Part shown: positions 7,596 to 14,806 of the stretch, piece by piece | Position numbering within the stretch: the stretch's first letter is position 1 | Layout: every line of letters begins with the position of its first letter | Assembly (NCBI GenBank): GCA_964399465.1 | Contig: CAYNRA010000037.1 | Location: forward strand, 1-27,676 | Direction: 5' to 3' | DNA: 27,676 bases | From: CAYNRA01 sp964399465 | GTDB lineage: Bacteria > Bacteroidota > Bacteroidia > Cytophagales > Spirosomataceae | The notes under the pieces: model-generated | Told to the model about the DNA's origin: nothing | Databases searched by the model: none | Seen by the model: only the letters and a program-made list of their open reading frames with translations | Position numbers and translations under genes: made by a program

Positions 7596-7637
7596 AAAAA
7601 AAGCGAAATATAAGGTACGATGTACTTTATATTTCGC
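7596..7637 (-). terminator. strong hairpin with U-tract between ctaD and ctaA
   Basis: On the minus strand an 11-bp stem (GCGAAATATAA paired with TTATATTTCGC), a G-U pair and four more pairs (GTAC/GTAC) close a three-base loop (7603-7637). It is followed directly by seven T residues (7602-7596). This is an intrinsic terminator by structure, placed 30 bases after the ctaD stop and just before ctaA in the same direction. Partial termination would keep heme synthesis and assembly genes below subunits I and II. No separate promoter for ctaA is visible, so read-through is probably needed. Confidence 0.8.
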
Positions 7638-7666
7638 AATTAATGTACAATTTACCTTGCGATAAA

Positions 7667-9541
7667 TTAATCAGGAATATTGTAATCGAACTTGATGTTC
7701 TTTATTTCCTCTTCTTGCTTAATCAGCTCAGTTTCCTCTGGTAAGTTAGACTCTGGAGTTTCAGAGAATGGAACGTTCTGAGGAATGAAATCAGCAGCTG
7801 ATCCAGGCTTGCTATAATCGTACGGCCATCTGTAAACAGTAGGAATTTCTCCTTCCCAGTTACCATGACCTGGTTCGATTGGGGTTGTCCACTCTAATGT
7901 TGTAGAGTTCCAAGGATTTGCCGTCGCCTTTTTTCCTTTGAAGATAGAATAAATAAAGTTATATAAGAATATAAACTGAGCAACGAAAGTCAATATTGCA
8001 GCAATAGATATAAAGCTATTTAAATCTGTGTAGGTATTGAAAGTTTCAAAACCTGACCACTGATAGTATCTTCTTGGAAAACCTGCAATCCCGATATAAT
8101 GCATTGGGAAAAACACCAAGTAAACACCTACAAATGTCAACCAAAAATGTACATACCCCAATGATTTGTTCATCATTCTACCAAACATTTTAGGGAACCA
8201 ATGATAAACACCAGCAATCATACCGAAGAATGCTGCAGAACCCATTACAAGGTGGAAGTGAGCAACAACAAAATACGTATCATGAAGTTGAATATCTAAG
8301 GCGCTATTTCCAAGTATAATACCTGTAAGACCACCTGAAACAAAGAAAGAAACAAGTCCAATTGCGAAAAGCATCGCTGGCGTAAATATGATATTACCTT
8401 TCCAAAGCGTCGTTATGTAGTTGAATGCTTTAACTGCAGAAGGAACCGCGATGATTAGTGTTAATAACATAAACACAGAGCCAAGGAATGGATTCATACC
8501 AGTCATGAACATGTGGTGAGCCCATACAATAAACGCTAGGAACATGATACCTGCCATCGAAAAAATCATCGCTTTGTAACCAAAAATTGGTTTTCTAGAG
8601 TTCGTTGCGATAATCTCAGATGTTAAGCCTAAAGCAGGTAAAATTACAATATATACTTCAGGGTGACCTAAGAACCAGAACAAGTGTTGGAATAAAATAG
8701 GGCTACCACCTTGGTTTGGCAAAGCTTGACCGTTGATGTATATATCAGAAAGGTAGAAAGATGTTCCAAAGCTTCTGTCAAAAATCAAAAGTAATACTGC
8801 TGAAAATAAAACAGGGAAAGAAAGAATTCCGAGGATTGCAGTAAATGTAAATGCCCAAATAGTCAAAGGCATTTTGTCAAATGACATACCTTTTGTTCTA
8901 AGGTTAATAACGGTTGTTACATAGTTTATACCACCTAATAAACTAGACATAATAAACAATGCCATGGATACTAACCACATTGTCATACCCGTGCCTGATC
9001 CTGGATTTGCATCCGCTAACGCACTCAATGGTGGATAAATTACCCAGCCACCACCAGCAGGACCTGTCTCAAGGAATACAGAATAAAACATTATGACGCT
9101 TGATGCGAAGAAGATCCAGTACGATAACATGTTCATGAAACCAGATGCCATGTCTCTTGCACCGATTTGTAGTGGAATCAAGAAGTTTGAGAATGTTCCA
9201 CTAAGACCAGCAGTTAATACAAAGAATACCATGATTGTACCATGCATCGTTACTAACGCAAGGTAAAAGTTAGGATCTAATTTACCTTGTTCATCAATCC
9301 ATCCCCCTAAAATTGGCTTTAACCAAGATAAGTCCATATCTGGAAAACCTAACTGAAGACGGAATATACTTGACATTAATCCCCCAATGATTGCCCAAAA
9401 TATACCTGTAAAAAGGTATTGTTTAGCTATTGTTTTGTGATCTAGGGAGAATATATATTTACTGAAAAAACCTTGCTCATGATGATGCTCTTCGTGAGCA
9501 TCATGAGAGTCTGTCTGTACATTTTGTGCTAGCGTTGACAT
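7667..9541 (-). CDS. ctaD: cytochrome c oxidase subunit I (A-type heme-copper oxidase)
   Basis: 624 residues, about twelve helices. It reduces oxygen to water at the heme a3-CuB site and pumps protons. Metal ligands are visible: H100 and H430 for heme a, H428 for heme a3, and H293 with Y297 in GHPEVYIV plus H342/H343 in WAHHMF for CuB. The glutamate in HPEVY and the GARDMA aspartate (D130) indicate an A1-type enzyme with a D channel; K323 in GYKAMIFS fits the K channel. The N-terminus is histidine-rich (residues 13-22) and the C-terminal tail after residue 560 is hydrophilic, as is usual in Bacteroidota. Subunit II is 21 bases upstream. Confidence 0.98.
   Translation of the reverse strand: MSTLAQNVQTDSHDAHEEHHHEQGFFSKYIFSLDHKTIAKQYLFTGIFWAIIGGLMSSIFRLQLGFPDMDLSWLKPILGGWIDEQGKLDPNFYLALVTMHGTIMVFFVLTAGLSGTFSNFLIPLQIGARDMASGFMNMLSYWIFFASSVIMFYSVFLETGPAGGGWVIYPPLSALADANPGSGTGMTMWLVSMALFIMSSLLGGINYVTTVINLRTKGMSFDKMPLTIWAFTFTAILGILSFPVLFSAVLLLIFDRSFGTSFYLSDIYINGQALPNQGGSPILFQHLFWFLGHPEVYIVILPALGLTSEIIATNSRKPIFGYKAMIFSMAGIMFLAFIVWAHHMFMTGMNPFLGSVFMLLTLIIAVPSAVKAFNYITTLWKGNIIFTPAMLFAIGLVSFFVSGGLTGIILGNSALDIQLHDTYFVVAHFHLVMGSAAFFGMIAGVYHWFPKMFGRMMNKSLGYVHFWLTFVGVYLVFFPMHYIGIAGFPRRYYQWSGFETFNTYTDLNSFISIAAILTFVAQFIFLYNFIYSIFKGKKATANPWNSTTLEWTTPIEPGHGNWEGEIPTVYRWPYDYSKPGSAADFIPQNVPFSETPESNLPEETELIKQEEEIKNIKFDYNIPD
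9476..9507 (-). other. strong hairpin inside the first codons of ctaD
   Basis: CTCATGAT-(GAT)-GCTC pairs with GAGC-ATCATGAG around a five-base loop: a 12-bp stem with one three-base bulge. It covers codons 12-22, the His/Glu-rich stretch. The repeated CAT/GAG-type codons create it, so it may be a by-product of the protein sequence, but it lies close enough to the start to affect ribosome entry. Confidence 0.5.
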
Positions 9542-9562
9542 AGTCTTTTTTTTAAATTATTC

Positions 9563-10693
9563 TTATTTCAATGATACACTTACATTTGATGTATTTCCAC
9601 CATCTGTTGTTGCTTCATTTGCAACTTCAGTTACCTCAGGAGCTGGAATGTATTTCATAGCTCTGGCTTTCAAATTTTCTGGAACTGACTCTATGTACTT
9701 TGGATACACTGCAAGAAATGGTTTCTGTTCTTTTTTCCATTTTTCGAACTCATCTTGCTCTTCTACAACCAATTTGAGTTTCATCGCAAAGTGACCTCTA
9801 CCACAAACTTCAGTACATGCAATTTCATAGTTGAAATCAGGGTTTCCTAGCTCAGCTCTCATCTCCTCCGTACTTTTATCTGGGTGAAACCAGAATTTAG
9901 TTGGCATACCTGGCACTGCATCCATTTTAACTCGCATGTGAGGAATGAATACACTGTGCAACACATCTCTTGCTCTAATCTTGATTAATACTGGTTTTCC
10001 TTTGGGGATATGCATTTCTGTTTCGTTTGTAAAGTCATCAAACGAGTTTTCATCGGTGAAATCTATACCGAAAATATTGCCATTTGCATCATCCATCAAT
10101 TTGTATGAATAGTCACCCAGCTTATTATCATCTACACCAGGATATCTCACTTGCCAACCAAATTGCTTGCCCATGATTTCAACTACTTCTGCATCTTCAG
10201 GAGCTTCATCCATCACTTTGTTCCAAACCAGTAGACCCGAGAATACCAAACCAGCCATTACGATAGCAGGAATCACCGTCCAAATTAACTCAAGTTTGTT
10301 ATTGTGTGGATAGAATGTAGCTCTTACATTTTTGTTGTATCTGTACTTGAATGAAAAGAAGAACAACAATGTATTAACTACGAAGAAGGCAACTGTAATT
10401 ACAGTCATTGAAACCCAGAACCAATAATCAGTTTCTCGACCATGCACAGAGGATGCTTCTGGAAGAAAATCTTTTCTATATTCCATGAATGACCAAACTG
10501 CACCGATAACACTCAATACCCAGAAGATTACTAAACCAGCTGCATTTGCATTATTTGCACCATCAACTTCTGAAGCGGCACCTTCTGCAACCCCTTCATT
10601 CTTTACACCCTTGATTAGCTTTTGTGTTTTACCAATCACCATGAAGGTCAATACTAGGAAAACAATAGCTAATAAAGCAACAACGATAGTCAT
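9563..10693 (-). CDS. ctaC: cytochrome c oxidase subunit II with CuA site
   Basis: 376 residues. The CuA ligands are intact: H246 in VLHSVFIPH, then C293, E295, C297, H301 and M304 in ACTEVCGRGHFAM. The aromatic patch GKQFGWQVRYPG used in electron entry is present. Hydrophobic segments lie at about 3-20, 52-70, 91-114 and 136-158, so two extra N-terminal helices precede the usual hairpin. There is no CxxCH, so the C-terminal cytochrome c domain of caa3 enzymes is absent and electrons must come from ActA/ActE or another cytochrome. It follows actF by 60 bases, where a weak imperfect hairpin (about 10731-10747) is the only visible signal. Confidence 0.97.
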   Translation of the reverse strand: MTIVVALLAIVFLVLTFMVIGKTQKLIKGVKNEGVAEGAASEVDGANNANAAGLVIFWVLSVIGAVWSFMEYRKDFLPEASSVHGRETDYWFWVSMTVITVAFFVVNTLLFFFSFKYRYNKNVRATFYPHNNKLELIWTVIPAIVMAGLVFSGLLVWNKVMDEAPEDAEVVEIMGKQFGWQVRYPGVDDNKLGDYSYKLMDDANGNIFGIDFTDENSFDDFTNETEMHIPKGKPVLIKIRARDVLHSVFIPHMRVKMDAVPGMPTKFWFHPDKSTEEMRAELGNPDFNYEIACTEVCGRGHFAMKLKLVVEEQDEFEKWKKEQKPFLAVYPKYIESVPENLKARAMKYIPAPEVTEVANEATTDGGNTSNVSVSLK

Positions 10694-10753
10694 AGTTTTT
10701 GTATTATTACTTGAATACTAATTAATCAATTTGTCCAACAAAAATGTTTGGAA

Positions 10754-12091
10754 TTAAATATCGTGATGCAAACTTTCCTCTAGGAACGGGTGGTTCTTAG
10801 GAATAAGATTTGCTTTTGATAGTTGATTCGCAACAAAATAAATGAATAGAGATGCAAAAACGAGTGTAGTACCCCATTCGATTAATCCTATTCCACCTTG
10901 TTCTTTTGCAATTCCTGGCATATGCATTTGATAAAAATCAAACCAATGTCCTACTAAAATTGCACTACAAGCAAGCTTCAAAAGTGTCTTATTTCTTTTT
11001 GAATTTCTTGCCATCAATAGCAATAATGGGAAAAAGAAATTAAGCACGAAATTGATATGAAAAGGCCACCAGTAACGACCATCATATCCAGTAAATCTTT
11101 CTCTGAAGTAAATCGTTTCCTCTGGTAAGTTTGCGTAAAAAATCAATAAATATTGAGCAAACCAAACATATGTCCAAAAGATGGAAAATCCGAATACCAA
11201 CTTACCTAAATCATGAATTGTACTCTCTTTCACCGCATTTAGATAACCATTATCTTTTAGAATAAGGACGGTCAACATAATTGTTGCCAACCCAGCTACG
11301 TGCCAAGATGCCAAGTGATACCATCCATACATTGTAGAGAACCAGTGTGTATCAATTGACATAGACAAATCCCAAGCCGATGTAGAAGAAGTAACAGCAA
11401 AGAATATCAAAAAGAATTTTGCATATTTTCTACTTGTGTTATAATACGATAAATCTGCGTATTGGTCTTCTAACAGTGAGTTTTTCCGAATTACAATCCA
11501 AAGAATATACCATACAACAAAGTATGCTACTAGTCTTGCTAAGTAAAAAGAATTATTTAGATACCAAGATTTACCAGCTATAATTTTATCATAGTTCTCA
11601 GCCAATGGATCCATGATGCCATCGTGTGTCCAGTGCATTACAATATGTCTTGTTGAAGGGATAGCAAACAAAGCTAACAAGATTACAGATGGAACAATCA
11701 TAAAGGCAGGTAATGCTTCTGGTATTCTTTTAATTGTAGCATACCATCCAGCTTTAGCAACGTAATTGTAGGACATAAAAAAGACACCTACAACTGCGAT
11801 TCCTAGGAAATAAACGCTATTCATCCACAAGTTTGCTATAATTCTTGAGAATAAAGTAGCTCCATGGTGTCCTTCTCCATGACCATGCGCCGCATGAGCT
11901 GCATCATGTCCTCCTTCCGCACCATGGCCTGTACTTTCCCAGACGCCAATACTCCAGTGGTTATGTAGCAAGAAAGCACCTAGTGCAACCATTATAATAC
12001 CCAAAACAATGCCTAATCGTAGCTTTGATTTAAGTTCCGAGCTAAAAACAAATTGCTCTTCGATTGAATGTATTTCGTGTTTGTGAGCCAT
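10754..12091 (-). CDS. actF: alternative complex III membrane subunit ActF (NrfD/PsrC-like)
   Basis: 445 residues, about ten membrane helices. ActF is the second quinol-side NrfD-like subunit of alternative complex III and a homologue of ActC. After the first helix (about residues 27-43) a loop at 54-77 is very rich in His, Gly and Ala, with seven histidines in about 21 residues. Typical segments are PSTRHIVMHWTHD, WDLSMSIDTHWFSTMYGWYH and WWPFHINFVLNFFFP. It is the last act gene and is followed by ctaC. An unusual palindromic gap of 87 bases lies between it and actE. Confidence 0.93.
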   Translation of the reverse strand: MAHKHEIHSIEEQFVFSSELKSKLRLGIVLGIIMVALGAFLLHNHWSIGVWESTGHGAEGGHDAAHAAHGHGEGHHGATLFSRIIANLWMNSVYFLGIAVVGVFFMSYNYVAKAGWYATIKRIPEALPAFMIVPSVILLALFAIPSTRHIVMHWTHDGIMDPLAENYDKIIAGKSWYLNNSFYLARLVAYFVVWYILWIVIRKNSLLEDQYADLSYYNTSRKYAKFFLIFFAVTSSTSAWDLSMSIDTHWFSTMYGWYHLASWHVAGLATIMLTVLILKDNGYLNAVKESTIHDLGKLVFGFSIFWTYVWFAQYLLIFYANLPEETIYFRERFTGYDGRYWWPFHINFVLNFFFPLLLLMARNSKRNKTLLKLACSAILVGHWFDFYQMHMPGIAKEQGGIGLIEWGTTLVFASLFIYFVANQLSKANLIPKNHPFLEESLHHDI

Positions 12092-12111
12092 TTCTTAATA
12101 AGATTAACAAT

Positions 12112-12163
12112 CCCCTTCCCTATGGGGTAATTTTACGAGCATAATTCCTTCTAGGGTGAAGGG
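12112..12163 (-). repeat. palindromic element with alternative hairpins between actE and actF
   Basis: CCCTTCCCTA (12113-12122) is an imperfect inverted repeat of TAGGGTGAAGGG (12152-12163). Two smaller stems compete with it: CCCC/GGGG (12112-12115 with 12124-12127) and CCTTC/GAAGG (12147-12151 with 12158-12162). On the minus strand an ATG at 12142 opens a 12-codon frame (MLVKLPHREGDC) ending at 12104, 12 bases before the actF start; it may be chance. The element has more G+C than its surroundings and could be a copy of a dispersed intergenic palindrome or a cis-acting RNA element. Confidence 0.5.
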
Positions 12164-12178
12164 ACTCATTACTTTAAA

Positions 12179-12784
12179 TTAACTTCCTAACTGCAAGCGA
12201 TGTACGTAATGTACGATTTTCCATCTTTCCTCAGCAGTCATTTGTGAACCATGCGGCCACATACGACCCTTACCATGCGTTATCACATGAAAAATATGCC
12301 CACCACTTACATTTTTTAATGCATCAGAAGCATAATTTGGTACACCCGCATACTTTTGTCCAACTTTTCCGTCTCCTGCCCCATTAGCTCCATGGCAATG
12401 TTGACAGTATCTTTCGTACAAGAGCTTTCCTTCCTCTTCTACTCCTTCAGACCAAGCTATAGGATTGACTAAAACCTTAGATGCTAAGTTCAAGCTATCT
12501 TTATGAATGTCATATACCATAAGATCTCTTGTGTATGTAGAGTCACCTTCATTGACAAACACTGTATTGTAGTTTCTTCTAGAAACAGTTCCTTTAACTG
12601 GAAGTCTCATATTCATACCCTTTGGATTAATTGTATTTTCTCTCCATTGGGTTTGGGACTCATACGCCCTTGAATTATACATATTTGGAGCAAACTCTAT
12701 CCCAGTGCTATTATTATCCTTACATGACATGATAGTAGCACCTATGAAAGAAAGAGTGATTGCTGATAAATTTCTGATTTTCAT
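12179..12784 (-). CDS. actE: alternative complex III monoheme cytochrome c lipoprotein ActE
   Basis: 201 residues. The lipoprotein signal ends at ATIMSC, giving a lipidated C21. A single heme-binding motif, CQHCH at 127-131, starts a class I cytochrome c domain. A distal methionine is likely in HGKGRMWPHGSQM (M175 or M182). ActE sits on the periplasmic side of the complex near ActA and carries electrons toward the oxidase. The region 30-110 lacks heme motifs and matches the long N-terminal extension usual in ActE. It starts 21 bases after actD. Confidence 0.93.
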   Translation of the reverse strand: MKIRNLSAITLSFIGATIMSCKDNNSTGIEFAPNMYNSRAYESQTQWRENTINPKGMNMRLPVKGTVSRRNYNTVFVNEGDSTYTRDLMVYDIHKDSLNLASKVLVNPIAWSEGVEEEGKLLYERYCQHCHGANGAGDGKVGQKYAGVPNYASDALKNVSGGHIFHVITHGKGRMWPHGSQMTAEERWKIVHYVHRLQLGS

Positions 12785-12805
12785 AATTATTTGGTTTTCA
12801 ACAAT

Positions 12806-13327
12806 TTATACCTCTTTAATATTAACTTCTGACGCACCACTCTCCTTTAAGTACTCTGCAATTTCCGTTTCAGTCATCGTATTTTTATCCAAGTTAATTG
12901 CCATGATAAACTTATCATCTGTACTTCTTGGATCAAAAATTAGTGGCTTTTTTGTCGGACCGAGATCTTCCATAAAGAAGAAAGTGAATGACATACCGAA
13001 AGCAGCAAAAAGAACAGTCATTTCAAACAAAATCGGAATATTTGTTGGAAATGGAAAGAAATTCTTACCACCAATGTTCATTGGCCAGTCAATTCCTAAC
13101 GTCCAGAATGTCAATAGTAAAGCAAGTGAAATACCTGTTACTCCAAATAAAAATGCGGGGACTCCCATACGTGGTCTATCGTATCCTAAAGCATGATCAA
13201 GACCATGGATAGGAAATGGAGTAAAGACTTCATGAATTTTGACCCCCTTTTGTCTTACTTCTGATACAGCATTAACAACGACCTCTTCGTCATCGAAAAC
13301 ACCTACTATATATTTTGTTTCTGACAT
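12806..13327 (-). CDS. actD: alternative complex III membrane subunit ActD (DUF3341)
   Basis: 173 residues. A ferredoxin-like cytoplasmic N-terminal part (residues 1-35, YIVGVFDDEEVVVNAV) leads to the conserved DRPRMGVPAFLFG segment and two membrane helices at about 55-77 and 97-117. The conserved DPRSTDDKF lies after them and the tail folds back in the cytoplasm. This is the DUF3341 family that occurs as ActD in act operons. It has no cofactor and probably anchors and supports ActC and ActF. Confidence 0.93.
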   Translation of the reverse strand: MSETKYIVGVFDDEEVVVNAVSEVRQKGVKIHEVFTPFPIHGLDHALGYDRPRMGVPAFLFGVTGISLALLLTFWTLGIDWPMNIGGKNFFPFPTNIPILFEMTVLFAAFGMSFTFFFMEDLGPTKKPLIFDPRSTDDKFIMAINLDKNTMTETEIAEYLKESGASEVNIKEV

Positions 13328-13356
13328 CTCTATTAAATAAGATAATTAATGAATGA

Positions 13357-14751
13357 TTAGGCTGTTACTTTTTCTTTTGTTTCCTTCTTTTCTGAGGAAG
13401 ACTTAAGCACAGACTTAACCTCAGCCATGTTTACTACTGGCAAAAACTTAGAGAACAAGAAGAATAGTGTGAAGAACAAGCCGAAAGAGAAGATATAATC
13501 ACCTATATCACCCATTCTTGGTGTGAAGTAAGTCCAGCTTGAAGGCAAATAATCTCTGTGTAATGAGGTTACAATGATTACAAATCTTTCAAACCACATA
13601 CCAATATTCACGATAACAGCAATTACAAAAGATACAACGATATTCTCTCTTAATTTTTTAAACCAAAAAATCTGAGGAGATATTACGTTACATGTCATCA
13701 TCGCAGCATACGACCACCAAAGTGGACCTGTAGCTCTATTTATAAAAGCATAAGCTTCGTATTGTACTCCAGAATAAGCTGCAATAAAGAACTCAGTAAT
13801 ATAGGCAACACCTACAATTGAACCAGTCACAGTAATGATTTTATTCATTAAACCTATGTGCTCAATCGTGATGTAATCTTCCAATTTGTAAACGACCCGA
13901 ACAACCAACATCAAGTTCTGAACCATAGCAAACCCTGAGAAAATTGCTCCTGCTACGAAGTAGGGAGGAAAGATTGTCGTGTGCCATCCTGGGATTACCG
14001 AAGTTGCAAAGTCGAAGGATACAATTGTATGTACAGATAATACCAGAGGTGTTGATAAACCTGCCAAAATCAAAGAAATATCTTCGTATCTAGCCCATGC
14101 TCTTGCACCACCTGTCCAGCCAAGTGATAAAGTACCATAGATTTGCTTTCTAATACCTGTAGCTCTATCTCTGATTGTCGCTAAATCTGGAATCAAACCA
14201 ATAAACCAGAAAAGACAAGAAACTGAAAAATAAGTTGAGATGGCAAATACGTCCCAAACTAACGGCGAGTTGAAGTTAACCCACAAAGATCCAAATGTAT
14301 TTGGAAGTGGTAAAGCCCAATAAGCTAACCAAGGTCTTCCCATGTGCATGAGGATAAATGAGGCAGCACAAAGTACCGCAAAAATAGTCATAGCCTCAGC
14401 TGCTCTGTTTATAGATGTTCTCCATTTTTGACGGAAAAGCAATAAAATAGCAGAAATAAGTGTTCCAGCATGACCGATACCTACCCACCAAACAAAGTTG
14501 GTAATATCCCATGCCCAGCCGACTGTTTTATTCAATCCCCAAACTCCGAGACCTTCCCACCAAGTCCAAAATAACCAACCTGTTCCATAAATAAGAACAA
14601 GTACTGAGATAGTAAGGGCCACTTTCCATTCTTTTGTGGGCTTGCCTTCTACCTGCTTACAAATATCTACCGTAACATCATGGTAGGTTTTACCTCCTGT
14701 TACTAAGTGCTCACGGATAGGCGAAACTACTTGCATATTTTTAAGATTCAA
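13357..14751 (-). CDS. actC: alternative complex III quinol-binding membrane subunit ActC (NrfD/PsrC-like)
   Basis: 464 residues, about ten membrane helices of the NrfD/PsrC polysulfide reductase type. It oxidises menaquinol near the periplasmic face and passes electrons to the [3Fe-4S] cluster of ActB. Conserved parts are VWWVGIGHAGTLISAILLLFR, HMGRPWLAYWALP, LGWTGGARAWARYE and PGWHTTIFPPYFVAGAIFSG. The tail (about 445-464) is charged. It lies between actB (55-base gap with a hairpin) and actD (29-base gap), the order found in other Bacteroidota. Confidence 0.95.
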   Translation of the reverse strand: MNLKNMQVVSPIREHLVTGGKTYHDVTVDICKQVEGKPTKEWKVALTISVLVLIYGTGWLFWTWWEGLGVWGLNKTVGWAWDITNFVWWVGIGHAGTLISAILLLFRQKWRTSINRAAEAMTIFAVLCAASFILMHMGRPWLAYWALPLPNTFGSLWVNFNSPLVWDVFAISTYFSVSCLFWFIGLIPDLATIRDRATGIRKQIYGTLSLGWTGGARAWARYEDISLILAGLSTPLVLSVHTIVSFDFATSVIPGWHTTIFPPYFVAGAIFSGFAMVQNLMLVVRVVYKLEDYITIEHIGLMNKIITVTGSIVGVAYITEFFIAAYSGVQYEAYAFINRATGPLWWSYAAMMTCNVISPQIFWFKKLRENIVVSFVIAVIVNIGMWFERFVIIVTSLHRDYLPSSWTYFTPRMGDIGDYIFSFGLFFTLFFLFSKFLPVVNMAEVKSVLKSSSEKKETKEKVTA

Positions 14752-14764
14752 ATTTAAGAGTGAT

Positions 14765-14788
14765 GGGTTCCTAATTTCTTAGAAACCC
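14765..14788 (-). other. intergenic hairpin between actB and actC
   Basis: GGGTT/AACCC with a second block CTAA/TTAG around a four-base loop and one mismatch. It follows the actB stop by 19 bases on the minus strand. No U-tract follows, so it is not a terminator; it may protect or process the mRNA. Confidence 0.45.
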
Positions 14789-14806
14789 CTTTGTATTTTT
14801 CAGATA

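Noticed and set aside
9563..10693. caa3-type subunit II
   Set aside because: No CxxCH motif is present in the protein; only the CuA site is.
12705..13196. 163-codon open frame on the plus strand over actE/actD, and similar long antisense frames such as 23630-24163 and 20919-21359
   Set aside because: They lie opposite strongly conserved genes, have no family features, and have no promoter; they are by-products of codon bias.
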